NCBI GenBank assembly: GCA_964530825.1
Contig: CAZHCA010000031.1
Span: 1 to 52,933 of the forward strand
Reading direction: 5' to 3'
Source of the DNA: CAZHCA01 sp964530825
Lineage (GTDB): Bacteria; Bacteroidota; Bacteroidia; Chitinophagales; Saprospiraceae
Length of the DNA stretch: 52,933 nt
The notes beneath the pieces were generated by a model, which was not told the origin of the DNA, did no database searches, and worked only from the letters and a program-made list of their open reading frames with translations. The position numbers were made by a program, and so were the translations under genes. Every line of letters starts with the position of its first letter. The stretch's first letter is position 1. Shown here piece by piece: positions 8,129 to 16,538 of this stretch.

Positions 8129-8159
8129 CAATAATAACTCTGTGCAGCACCAAAAACAA
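8129..8159 (-). promoter_or_regulatory. Promoter of the sulfite assimilation operon
   Basis: Minus-strand TTG (8159-8157) and TATTATTG (8136-8129) are 20 bp apart. The latter has one mismatch to TAnnTTTG. Transcription would start near 8122, giving a leader of about 180 nt that contains the Cys-rich peptide and the terminator. Confidence 0.55.
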
Positions 8160-8452
8160 TTCACAATGTCATTAAAATTAAATTTTAACATTTTACGCAG
8201 GAAAATACGTTCATACATACCTAGATACAGAGATAAATTGGATACTAAATTAGATACTAAAATCCCATAGACAACTCCGTACAAAAAGAATTCTCCAAAC
8301 CACAGCAAACGCCCGGAATGCGGAGCGCTCAGTGCGGAATGGGTAGTTAATCGCCTACAAGCCGTCCCAAAATTATGCTTTGGGCTACCAATGCATCTTA
8401 ACGCACTTTGTCTATTATTGGTAGTAAGGCTGCATGACTTTCGGGTTTGTAC
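8160..8452. other. Gene-free stretch between the surface-protein gene and the sulfite operon promoter
   Basis: No convincing gene is seen. The part at 8160-8260 is AT-rich and holds two direct copies of GATACTAAA (8241 and 8253). On the minus strand, TTTG, 13 nt, ATGGGATT (8285-8261) resembles a box found three times at 12.9-13.3 kb. A weak stem CCCAAA/TTTGGG near 8370-8390 has no U-run, so the 3' end of the surface-protein transcript is not evident. Confidence 0.5.
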
Positions 8453-11400
8453 TTAGTTCCTCATCACTTTTAGTCCTTTGACCGTGAAGTTACCATAGCT
8501 GATCCTAATAAAATAAAGCCCCTGCGGATAGCCCGACCAGTCTAATTGATGCGATAAAGTTCCGGCGGGCAAGATTTCCTGGTCGACAATTGCGCCTTTG
8601 GTATTGCTCACATAGATGTGAATGGGAGCGCCGTAGTCTTTGTAAAACTCTAGATGGAGTAAACCACTCGTCGGATTGGGGTATACCATCATTAGTTTCG
8701 AATCCAGCTCAACCAAGAGGGCGACCGGCTTAGAATAGTGGGTTGCTTCACCGGGGGATATCATAAGAACCCGGTAAAAGTTAAGACCGTTTTTACGTTT
8801 TTGATCGAGATACCGGTACATCCGGTATTTATTGATGACCGCCGAGGGCGTATCCACCTGGGCAATGTGCTGATAATCGGAGCCATCTTCGGCGTATTCT
8901 ACCGCGAATTGGTAGTCCATTCCGTCTTCTAGCATGTGCCACTCTAGTAGGACGCTATCCTCCCCGAAGACTTCGGCATCAAGGTTCAGATTTCCGCCGC
9001 AAATTGCCGGGTTATTGGTAATCGAGATGGTCTTCAGGCGATGGGCTTCGCACCCGTTTTCGTTTACTATCAGCTTCACCTGTAAGATACCGAAAGAAGA
9101 AAAGTCAATTGTAACTTCACGCCCTTCGGCCGTTGAGATAGTAGAAGGCCCCAAAAATTCCCACCGCACCCGAGCACCGCGGGTTTGGGTCGCTGCCCGC
9201 AAGGTAAGCGATTCCTCCACACAGACTTGATCCGTACTGACAATATCTGCTTTAGCATCATCACCAACCACAATCACAACGGGGTTTTCGGGCTCCAGAA
9301 AACCAGGACACCCTATCCGTCGCGCACAACGTGTAAAAAACGTGGTTTGGTAAACCGGGCCTGGATCAAAATCAGGACTGTTCGAATTGGGGATGGGCTG
9401 ATAGGTATCCATGCTGAAAGGTCCGCCCACCGTAGACTTCATCCAAAGATACTCCAACACGCCCGTTCCGCCGGAGGCCGATCGTTTGCTCAGGATAGGA
9501 TTGGGGTCCTCTCCGGGGCCGCAAATTTTCTGGTCATCTCCAATGTCGCCGGGATCGGTGATATTATCACAAGGTAAAAAGAAACCGGCATCGCGGGTGA
9601 GATCCACATCACCCCTGCGCAGAAAGAATATATTGGTCATGAAGTCTACCGGATCGGCATCACTGTCCAGGTTGTCGTCAGGTCCTACATTTGGCGTAGT
9701 GGGTACAAAATCGGGGTTGGGCAACTCAAAGGTGACTTTGTAATTCCTGGATTCCAGAAAGAAGAGGTACCGTCCGTTACGATCGGTAAATAAAGTATCC
9801 ATGAATGCGTCTTCTTCCTGAATCGATTGCACAATTACGCGCACCCCTTCAATCCCGGGTTCGCCCGGATCTTGAATACCGTCACGGTCCCGATCGAACC
9901 AAACAAAATCGCCCAAAGCAGCAGTCTCCACCACAGGGGCCTGACCACTGCAGGTAGTCAAACAGCCCTCTGCATCGGTGACCGTTACGAAGTGTACCGC
10001 ATTGGTCAGGTCGCATGCGGTATCTGTCGTTTGGCCATCACTCCAAAGGATGTCATAAGGTGGTGTTCCCCCGGAAATGTTCACTACTGCCTTGCCGTCA
10101 GTAGCTCCCAGCACACTTACGTTTTCAAGGATCTCTACGTCACATACAGGCGGATCGACATTTCGCACAACGATACTATCCACAGCAACCGAACACTCTT
10201 GACTATCAATGACCAATAAATTGTATACCCCGGCGTCTAAATTCCCGATGCTATCGGTATTCGCGCCGGTAGACCAAAGCAAACGGTAAGGTGGAATACC
10301 GCCGGAAACTTCGGCTAGGATACTACCCGCAGGATTATCGCAGTTAATATCCCGGATCGTCAATTCTATAGCCAGATCTTCCGAACTGGTAATGGTTACG
10401 GGAATTGTATCAAGGCAGCCGTTAACATCAGCAACTTTTACGTCATAAGAACCGGGAGCCAACTCCTCAGCTATTAGTCCAGTCTGGCCATCGGACCATT
10501 GGATTATAAATGGCGCTGTACCGCCATTAACCGCTACGGTTGCCGTCCCTGTTTCACCGGGCACACACAGATGGTCACTATTTTTCAGTAAAAGCTCCAA
10601 AGGTTCTGGCTCGGCCAAAAAAACACTATCCGTTGCCTGGCAGGCATTGGCATCCGTAACTGTAACTATATAGACATCGGCGCTTACTCCAGTCAGAATT
10701 ACCGCTGTATCGCCAGTATTCCATAGGAAGCTGTAGGGACCTGCTCCGCCCCCGGGAAGCACTTCCACGGCACCATTCGCCTCGCCCGGGCACGAAGGCA
10801 TCAGGGTATTGAAATTTAGATCGATCGCCTGCTCTTCAGTGATACCGGCAGAATCGACTGCCACACAACCGTTGGCATCGGTTACCGTGACCCGGTAAAC
10901 ACCGGGGCCTAAGTTTGATATACCGGGTGTACTTGCTTTGGTACTCCAGGCGAAGTCAAAAGGTGCGGTCCCCTGCACTACGGTAACAGAAGCCGTTGCA
11001 TCGCTTTCGCCGATACACAGTAAAGTATCGGCGTGGATGGCAATCTCTACCTCCGGTACTCCGGAAATGGTAATCGTATCGGTAGCTTCACAACCCCTAT
11101 CGTCGACGACAGTAACGCGGTAGTCACCTACAGGCAGATTCTCGATAGAGGGACCGATAGACCCGGTACTCCAGAAGAACGAAAATGGCGGCGTTCCACC
11201 AGTTACGATCGCTTCAGCGGTACCGTCTGCTACCCCTTCACAGACGAATTTCGAGCCCATCACCTCCAAATTGATTGCCGGAGTTTCCGCTATGGTGATA
11301 GCGTCTACTGCTTCGCAACCCCGACTGTCGGTTACGGTCACTTCGTACCAGCCGGGCGTCAAATTTTCGATTGCAGGAGTGATTGCACCGGTATTCCAAA

Positions 11401-12703
11401 GGTAGGTGAAGGGAGGTTCGCCCTCCAAAATACGCACCTGAATCCGCCCGGTTGGAGATGCGCAAATACCGGAGTTAGTGGATAGGATTTCAATAGTGAG
11501 TGGATCTGCCGGTGTGACGACTGTTGATTTGGAAATCGTGCAACCCAGGGCATCAGTTACAGTTACAGAATAGCTACCCGGAGACACGTCAAAGAGGACA
11601 CTATCGCGGCTACCGTTACTCCATTCGTACCGGAAAGGGGGATACCCATTGATGACTTTTGCCAGAATATTAGCATTATCTACATGAGGACAAACCTGCG
11701 GATTGGCTAGTACTTCCAGATCCAAACCCGAAAAATAGGAAAGCTCGAAGGTAGTATCGGCCTGACAACCCTTAGCATCGGTAGCCGTAACGCTGTATGT
11801 GCCTGGGTCGAGGCCATCAATGGTCGGTCCGGCTGCGCCATTACTCCACTGGTAAGTATATGGCGGGGTCCCTTTAAACACTTCAACACTAATGCGCCCG
11901 TCCGTAGCGTCCAGACAAACGGGTTTTAAAAAACTTGTCGCCCGAAAACACATGGGATCGGCAGCGAGAATGAATCCCGATCCGGTTGACGTGCAGCCAT
12001 TGGCGTCGGTTACCGTAACGGTGTAATTGCCCGGTGCCAGGTTACGAGTCGTCGCACTGGTTTGCCCATTACTCCAAAGGTAACCATAGGGTCTCTCCCC
12101 TCCGTTAGGCATGGCTGTAGCTTGCCCGTCGTGATTGCCCGGGCAACGCTCGGGTACGGTCATGACCATCACTTGGGGCGGATCATTGTCTATCACCTCT
12201 ACGCATTTTACGGCCGAGCAATTAAGCGCGTCGGTAATGGTCAAACAATACTTACCAGGCTCGTCTACCGTAATGCTCGAATCAGATTCTCCGGTCTCCC
12301 AAGCCAGTTTGTAAGGAGGAGCCCCCCCGGTGGGTTTTACCGAGACGGTAAAAGGAAAGGCACACGTTTCTGTGTCGAAGGTTGCTTCAATGGGTTCGGG
12401 AGTTGCCAGGGTTGCCTCGGCTGTAGTTGTATTGTCGAGTCCATCGGTTACGGTAACGCGGTAGGTCCCGCCAAATAAAAAACGCAGTTCCCGGTCGGTG
12501 GCACCATTATTCCAATGATAGGTATAAGGCTCCTGCCCTCCGCTAGGAATCGCCCGAACCGTACCGGTAGGGAAGCCAGCACACAAAGGATCGGTTTGCT
12601 CAATTGAAACTGAAAACTGGGCCGTACCCGGTGCGGCAAATAGCAAGAACGCCCATACCAGAATTTGTTGCAGCCTTACAACACCATAACATCCACCTTT
12701 CAT
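8453..12703 (-). CDS. Giant secreted surface protein with twelve SprB-type repeats, SdrB-like domain and type A T9SS sorting domain
   Basis: Predicted cell-surface protein of about 1416 residues exported by the type IX secretion system. From the ATG at 12703 it begins with a signal peptide ending ...FLLFAAPGTAQ. An ATG at 12724 (seven residues earlier) is equally possible. About twelve tandem repeats of 70-78 residues follow, each with a Cys near the start, G(G/T)xxPYxYxWSNG, a PGxYxVTVTDxxGC core, and a hydrophobic end (SprB-repeat type). Then comes an SdrD B-like segment (LGDFVWFDRDRDGIQDPGEPG), a PKD/Ig-like region, and a C-terminal type A sorting domain starting MVYPNPTSGLLHLEF and ending GLYFIRISYGN...KGLKVMRN. 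SprB repeats occur in gliding adhesins. Function as adhesin or matrix protein is inferred. Confidence 0.9.
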   Translation of the reverse strand: MKGGCYGVVRLQQILVWAFLLFAAPGTAQFSVSIEQTDPLCAGFPTGTVRAIPSGGQEPYTYHWNNGATDRELRFLFGGTYRVTVTDGLDNTTTAEATLATPEPIEATFDTETCAFPFTVSVKPTGGAPPYKLAWETGESDSSITVDEPGKYCLTITDALNCSAVKCVEVIDNDPPQVMVMTVPERCPGNHDGQATAMPNGGERPYGYLWSNGQTSATTRNLAPGNYTVTVTDANGCTSTGSGFILAADPMCFRATSFLKPVCLDATDGRISVEVFKGTPPYTYQWSNGAAGPTIDGLDPGTYSVTATDAKGCQADTTFELSYFSGLDLEVLANPQVCPHVDNANILAKVINGYPPFRYEWSNGSRDSVLFDVSPGSYSVTVTDALGCTISKSTVVTPADPLTIEILSTNSGICASPTGRIQVRILEGEPPFTYLWNTGAITPAIENLTPGWYEVTVTDSRGCEAVDAITIAETPAINLEVMGSKFVCEGVADGTAEAIVTGGTPPFSFFWSTGSIGPSIENLPVGDYRVTVVDDRGCEATDTITISGVPEVEIAIHADTLLCIGESDATASVTVVQGTAPFDFAWSTKASTPGISNLGPGVYRVTVTDANGCVAVDSAGITEEQAIDLNFNTLMPSCPGEANGAVEVLPGGGAGPYSFLWNTGDTAVILTGVSADVYIVTVTDANACQATDSVFLAEPEPLELLLKNSDHLCVPGETGTATVAVNGGTAPFIIQWSDGQTGLIAEELAPGSYDVKVADVNGCLDTIPVTITSSEDLAIELTIRDINCDNPAGSILAEVSGGIPPYRLLWSTGANTDSIGNLDAGVYNLLVIDSQECSVAVDSIVVRNVDPPVCDVEILENVSVLGATDGKAVVNISGGTPPYDILWSDGQTTDTACDLTNAVHFVTVTDAEGCLTTCSGQAPVVETAALGDFVWFDRDRDGIQDPGEPGIEGVRVIVQSIQEEDAFMDTLFTDRNGRYLFFLESRNYKVTFELPNPDFVPTTPNVGPDDNLDSDADPVDFMTNIFFLRRGDVDLTRDAGFFLPCDNITDPGDIGDDQKICGPGEDPNPILSKRSASGGTGVLEYLWMKSTVGGPFSMDTYQPIPNSNSPDFDPGPVYQTTFFTRCARRIGCPGFLEPENPVVIVVGDDAKADIVSTDQVCVEESLTLRAATQTRGARVRWEFLGPSTISTAEGREVTIDFSSFGILQVKLIVNENGCEAHRLKTISITNNPAICGGNLNLDAEVFGEDSVLLEWHMLEDGMDYQFAVEYAEDGSDYQHIAQVDTPSAVINKYRMYRYLDQKRKNGLNFYRVLMISPGEATHYSKPVALLVELDSKLMMVYPNPTSGLLHLEFYKDYGAPIHIYVSNTKGAIVDQEILPAGTLSHQLDWSGYPQGLYFIRISYGNFTVKGLKVMRN

Positions 12704-12882
12704 AGGTGACAAAAAAAAGTCCATGACGATTTGATTTGTTAATCGCAATAAGTTCTCAACCTGGAAATAGAAAAGTGAAGCTACGAGAGGAGATCCCGCC
12801 TGAGATTGGAAAAGGGTGTAATGGAGGTAATACTGCTAATGCAACTGAAAGATCTGCATTTTTACTGGAAAACACAAGCGAT

Positions 12883-13000
12883 AAAAAAAGTCGTACCGCG
12901 CGATGGCGATACGACCTACTACTAACAAATTATAATCCCATGAATATACCTTACAAACCTGTTGATTAACTTTTACTTACAATACATCACATGTTAACTA
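12883..13000 (-). repeat. Hairpin module, copy C
   Basis: Read on the minus strand it has GTATTGTAAG (12985-12976), TTTG at 12957-12954, 12 nt, the box TTCATGGGATTATA (12943-12930), then a hairpin GTCGTA...TACGAC (12915-12890) and a run of T's (12889-12883). The inner stem is completed by a U-G pair in minus-strand RNA that would be an A-C mismatch on the plus strand. The hairpin plus T-run looks like an intrinsic terminator. Confidence 0.6.
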
Positions 13001-13132
13001 AAAGTTGCGCTCTGGAATTGTTCCGGAGCAATTTTTCAAACCGGTGAAGCCCATGGCATAATCGAAATAACAACCATTGCTAACAACTAAATAACGACTA
13101 ATTAACCCAACATTATTGCGTGGGTTTAGAAT

Positions 13133-13258
13133 AAAAAAATAAGTCGCACCATTGGAAATGGTACGACTTAGTCAATAATCTATAATCCCATGAACTATTA
13201 TCTTCAAAAGCCCGTCGGGCAATTGCTTACTATACTCTGTCAAACTAACTAATCTGTG
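13133..13258 (-). repeat. Hairpin module, copy B
   Basis: Same order as copy C. The minus strand has GTATAGTAAG (13235-13226), TTTG at 13208-13205, the box TTCATGGGATTATA (13193-13180), a 13-bp stem AAGTCGTACCATT/AATGGTGCGACTT (13169-13141) with a 3-nt loop, and ATTTTTTTAT. The one imperfect pair is G-U only in minus-strand RNA. This is a strong terminator-like structure. The stem begins with GTCGTA exactly as in copy C. Confidence 0.65.
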
Positions 13259-13261
13259 CTG

Positions 13262-13386
13262 AGCAGGTCAGGTAACATTAGTAACCTGACCTGCTACAGA
13301 CAAATTCAAATCCCATATACATATCCAAATTTTGTGACTGGTTCGTTAACCAGTGCGTTCGTTTGACAATACAAACATGCTAATAA
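13262..13386 (-). repeat. Hairpin module, copy A (most diverged)
   Basis: The minus strand has GTATTGTC (13372-13365), TTTG at 13329-13326, ATGGGATT (13316-13309) and a perfect 12-bp stem AGCAGGTCAGGT/ACCTGACCTGCT (13295-13262). No U-run follows, unlike copies B and C. Order and spacing of the parts match the other copies, but the sequence of the stem is unrelated. Confidence 0.5.
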
Positions 13387-13516
13387 TCCTTCCTAAGAAC
13401 AAAGACAAATTTTGGGTTTTGTGAAGGTATTTTAGCAAATAAAAAATCACAAAAATCTGGTTATCAATACATAAAATAATTGAAATGTGAATAAAAACTA
13501 CCCTAGCTATTAAAAA

Positions 13517-14644
13517 TCAGGGTAGAAACGGGTCTTGGAAGGCTGGATTATTCACAAAATTTGTGTCGGTCAGCATATTCAAGAAAGCAATCAGGTCTTG
13601 TTTATCTTGCTCAGAGAGCTCGAAGGCATGAATATTTGGATCCTCATTCATTACCCCGTGCCCACCCCGGGTATAATTGTCGAGTACCTCTTCGAGGGTT
13701 TCAAAACGCCCGTCGTGCATATAGGGGCCCGTCAGAGCGATATTGCGCAGGGTCGGTACCCGGAACCGACCGTATTCAAACCGATTCCCGGTAATGGCGC
13801 CACGCCCTAAATCTTCGAAATCCTCCAAAGCTGCTACATCATCCAGCCCGTTATTTTTGTACAGATTGTCGGTAAAGAGGGGATTGAAGTGGCAATGCGA
13901 ACAACCGGGGTGCCCGAGATCCGAAGCATCTTCTATGAAGAATAGTTCCAAACCCCGCTGCTCTTCATCAGTGGGGAATCCCTCCTGAGCCCAGATGATG
14001 CGATCGTAGCGCGAACCGGCGCTGACCAGGGTTCTTTCAAATTGAGCGATGGCTTTAACTGCCAGATCCCGGGTAATTTCTTGTTTGCGATCAATCCCAA
14101 AGGCGGCCCTGAAATAAACCGGATATTGCGGGTGGGCCCGCAACTTTTCTTCCACATTTTCCCAGGTATTATTCATCTCCAGGTGGTCAATGATTGGCTC
14201 GATAGCTTGTGCTTCCAATGTCTTGGATCTGCCGTCCCAGAAAAAACCGTTCGGGTTGAAGGCCAAATTCACAAGAGCCATGGAGTTACGTCGACCAAAT
14301 TCTCCCAAAACCCCGGGACTCGTAGCGCGCCCATCCGTGAAGGATAACTCAGGGCGGTGGCAACTCGCACAGGACAGGGTACTATCGGAAGAAAGAATAG
14401 GATCGTAGAACAACATTCGCCCCAATGCAATACCCTCTTCGGTCATAGGGTTATCGACCGGAACAATCGGTTCGGGCATCCAGCTGGGCAGGTCGAACGA
14501 ATACAAGGTAGGGTCATATTCACCTTCTATCAGGTCGTCCCCGCCGCAATTTGTGCAGGGCATCATACCATCACCATCATCGGGTTGACAACTCCAACTC
14601 AAAATTGCCAAAGCAATTAAGTATAAAAAATGTACCTGCTTCAT
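13517..14644 (-). CDS. Diheme cytochrome-c peroxidase / MauG-MbnH family lipoprotein
   Basis: Periplasmic, probably lipid-anchored diheme protein of 375 residues. The N-terminus MKQVHFLYLIALAILSWSC is a lipoprotein signal. Two c-type heme sites are present: CASCH in the N-terminal half and CSHCH in the C-terminal half. Family segments LFYDPILSSD, SFTDGR and GPYMHDGRFETLEEVLDNY also occur. The ATG at 14644 directly follows the stop codon of the upstream paralog. Members either reduce hydrogen peroxide or, as MauG and MbnH, oxidise tryptophan residues of a partner protein. The two MbnP-like genes just upstream favour an MbnH-type role (inference). Confidence 0.88.
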   Translation of the reverse strand: MKQVHFLYLIALAILSWSCQPDDGDGMMPCTNCGGDDLIEGEYDPTLYSFDLPSWMPEPIVPVDNPMTEEGIALGRMLFYDPILSSDSTLSCASCHRPELSFTDGRATSPGVLGEFGRRNSMALVNLAFNPNGFFWDGRSKTLEAQAIEPIIDHLEMNNTWENVEEKLRAHPQYPVYFRAAFGIDRKQEITRDLAVKAIAQFERTLVSAGSRYDRIIWAQEGFPTDEEQRGLELFFIEDASDLGHPGCSHCHFNPLFTDNLYKNNGLDDVAALEDFEDLGRGAITGNRFEYGRFRVPTLRNIALTGPYMHDGRFETLEEVLDNYTRGGHGVMNEDPNIHAFELSEQDKQDLIAFLNMLTDTNFVNNPAFQDPFLP

Positions 14645-14645
14645 A

Positions 14646-15728
14646 TTAATAGAACGGATTTGCATAAGCTTCGTTTTCCACTGCGCTCGTATCCGTGAGG
14701 GTATTCAAAAAATTGATCAAATCCTGACGATCTTGTTCGTCGAGTTGCAGAGGCATTACATTGGGGCTCACATTGATACCAGCGTGCCCCCCTTTCTGAT
14801 AATGGTCGAGTACTTCTTCAAGGTGGTCAAACCGCCCGTCATGCATGTAGGGCGCCGTGAGCGCAATATTGCGTAGGGTCGGCGTGCGGAACTTTCCGCG
14901 ATCATAGCGTATTCCGGTAGCCTGGAACCGGCCGGGATCTAAAAGATCTTCCAGTTTCCGGACCGAATCGATGCCATTGTTAAAATAGCCTTGATCGGTG
15001 AACATCGGGTCCAGGTGGCAATGCCCGCACTCACTTACCGGTAAATGCTCTGGATCGGCATCGAAAAAAATTTTAAAACCTCGCTCCTCGCTTGGATTAA
15101 AAATAGCCTCTCCTCTCATTACCCGGTCGTATTTGGAATCGTAACTCACCAGTGTCCTTTGAAATTGAGCTAAGGCCTTGGCTACTAAGTGGCTATCGAT
15201 TGCCAGGGCTACCTCCGCCCCAAAAGCAGCTTCGAATAGTGAAGGATATTCAGGATGGCGCTCTAAGCGACGTGCTACTTCGGCCCAGGTATTGCCCAAC
15301 TCGGCTGCTTCGCGAACCGGATGCAGGGCCTGCTCTTCTAAGGTCAAAACGCGGCCATCCCAAAATAGCCCTTTGTACAGGTATCCAACGTTGAGCAGGG
15401 TAGGCGCGTTGCGCTCGCCCCTTCGACCTCGCACTCCGATTGCCAGCGGCCGGCCATCGGTAAATGCTCTGCCCGGTTGGTGGCAAGTGCTGCATGAAGT
15501 AGAGCTGTCGGCCGATAGTATAGGATCGTAAAACAACCGACGTCCCAGTGCAACACCTTCTTCGGTAATAGGATTGTCTGCCGGAACGTGCATACGGACA
15601 AAATAAGAGGGCTCCTCCCAAGGTACTACCATGGGGTTAAGGTCAGGGGTCCTACCCAGAACCAACCACAAGATTAGGGCCAGGAGTAGGCTCCCCAGTC
15701 CCAGCCATCCGGTCCATCGAATCGACAT
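14646..15728 (-). CDS. Diheme cytochrome-c peroxidase / MauG-MbnH family protein, membrane-anchored
   Basis: A 360-residue paralog of the following gene, with an N-terminal membrane anchor (WLGLGSLLLALILWLVLG) instead of a lipobox. Heme motifs are CSTCH and CGHCH. The segments LFYDPILSADSSTSC, AFTDGR, LFWDGRVLTLEEQALHPV and ALTAPYMHDGRFDHLEEVLDHY are nearly the same as in the paralog, which points to tandem duplication followed by divergence. It starts 17 bp after the MbnP-like gene. Likely acts in the periplasm, on peroxide or on the MbnP partner. Confidence 0.88.
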   Translation of the reverse strand: MSIRWTGWLGLGSLLLALILWLVLGRTPDLNPMVVPWEEPSYFVRMHVPADNPITEEGVALGRRLFYDPILSADSSTSCSTCHQPGRAFTDGRPLAIGVRGRRGERNAPTLLNVGYLYKGLFWDGRVLTLEEQALHPVREAAELGNTWAEVARRLERHPEYPSLFEAAFGAEVALAIDSHLVAKALAQFQRTLVSYDSKYDRVMRGEAIFNPSEERGFKIFFDADPEHLPVSECGHCHLDPMFTDQGYFNNGIDSVRKLEDLLDPGRFQATGIRYDRGKFRTPTLRNIALTAPYMHDGRFDHLEEVLDHYQKGGHAGINVSPNVMPLQLDEQDRQDLINFLNTLTDTSAVENEAYANPFY

Positions 15729-15745
15729 GCTTCTGGGCGTAATCT

Positions 15746-16525
15746 TTACTGTTGCTGCATTTGCAGAGCGTTCACCAAATTATCCGAAAGGAAATTAACC
15801 AGTTCCATATCGTTGGTATGGTCGGTGGCTACCTGACGAAAATCGACGAATTGCCCTTGTCCATCACTTAAAACATCCATAACATCTACCGTAAATTGCA
15901 TGCCTACTGTTTCGCCAGAACCGATTGCGATAGGCGCATTGAAACTAACTTCCCGATAGGCCGGATTGGTACCGATATGAAAAGTGAGCTTCTCCGAAAA
16001 ATTACCGTCACCGTCTAGGTCGGCATTGCCCTCAATCTTGGTAAAGACATAGCCGGTAGAAGCCGACCAGTAGTGCCCCGAAAGCGGATGCCCGGGTGCA
16101 TAGTCGCCGGGCTGTGTAGCGTTCAGATCTTGCGAGACGCCCAGCCCCATCCGTATGCCGCTATACTCACCCGGAGGTACCTCTGTTAGGCTGATCTGTA
16201 TTCCTTCTTGAGCTTGTGCATCGGTGGTCACCTCGCCGTAAGCAACCAAGTCGATATCGACCAGCTCTGTATTGCCCTGGCCGTCCTGGCGTACGAGCTG
16301 CACATCGCTAATATAATACTGGAATAATTGGAACCGCACCCGCATACCTTCGAGGTAGTCGTATTCGCGGTCGTACATTACCAGTGGTTCGCCGTCAAAG
16401 GTGGCCAGGAATTGAAGATTGACATTGGCATTGGCCACGTCATTATCATCATCGTCGTCGCAACCGGTAAATAAGACACCGGCGCTCAACATAAGCAGAA
16501 AGAATAACCATCCATTTATTTTCAT
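15746..16525 (-). CDS. MbnP family lipoprotein (copper-binding partner of MbnH-type diheme enzyme)
   Basis: A 259-residue exported lipoprotein with signal and lipobox FTGCDDDDD. Family features include the strand YDYLEGMRVRFQLFQYYISDVQLV, EVPPGEYSGIRMGLGV, the motif HPLSGHYWSASTGYVFTKIEG around the middle, and FHIGTNPAYREVSF. MbnP proteins bind copper through a kynurenine made from tryptophan by the partner MbnH, and the Trp in HYW is retained here (whether it is the modified one cannot be told). Co-directional with two MbnH-like genes, 13 bp after a second MbnP-like gene. Confidence 0.82.
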   Translation of the reverse strand: MKINGWLFFLLMLSAGVLFTGCDDDDDNDVANANVNLQFLATFDGEPLVMYDREYDYLEGMRVRFQLFQYYISDVQLVRQDGQGNTELVDIDLVAYGEVTTDAQAQEGIQISLTEVPPGEYSGIRMGLGVSQDLNATQPGDYAPGHPLSGHYWSASTGYVFTKIEGNADLDGDGNFSEKLTFHIGTNPAYREVSFNAPIAIGSGETVGMQFTVDVMDVLSDGQGQFVDFRQVATDHTNDMELVNFLSDNLVNALQMQQQ

Positions 16526-16538
16526 AGCTCGATAATTT

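Larger units (their letters stand above)
12725..13516. other. Gene-free 0.8-kb stretch rich in hairpins
   Basis: No gene of normal size is seen. The stretch contains three diverged copies of a roughly 120-bp hairpin module (annotated separately). It also has a stem ACTGGTT/AACCAGT at 13337-13354, a small GC stem GCCC/GGGC at 13210-13220 followed by T's on the minus strand, and a stem around 13003-13031 followed by TTTTT on the plus strand. The 13400-13516 part is very AT-rich and featureless. It separates the peroxidase operon from the SprB-repeat gene, both on the minus strand. Confidence 0.6.

Noticed and set aside
8093..8308. A 71-codon minus-strand frame overlapping the sulfite operon promoter region
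   Set aside because: It covers the predicted promoter, ends just before the Cys leader, has atypical composition (many Phe, Cys, Tyr, Asn from AT-rich DNA) and no recognisable domain.
8453..12703. Direct DNA repeats of the SprB-type array as a recombination or mobile element
   Set aside because: Repeats are clear at protein level but diverged at DNA level, as in ordinary repeat proteins. No mobility genes are nearby.
12883..13386. CRISPR array
   Set aside because: The three repeated modules are about 120 bp, strongly diverged and irregularly spaced. There are no short identical repeats with spacers and no cas genes.
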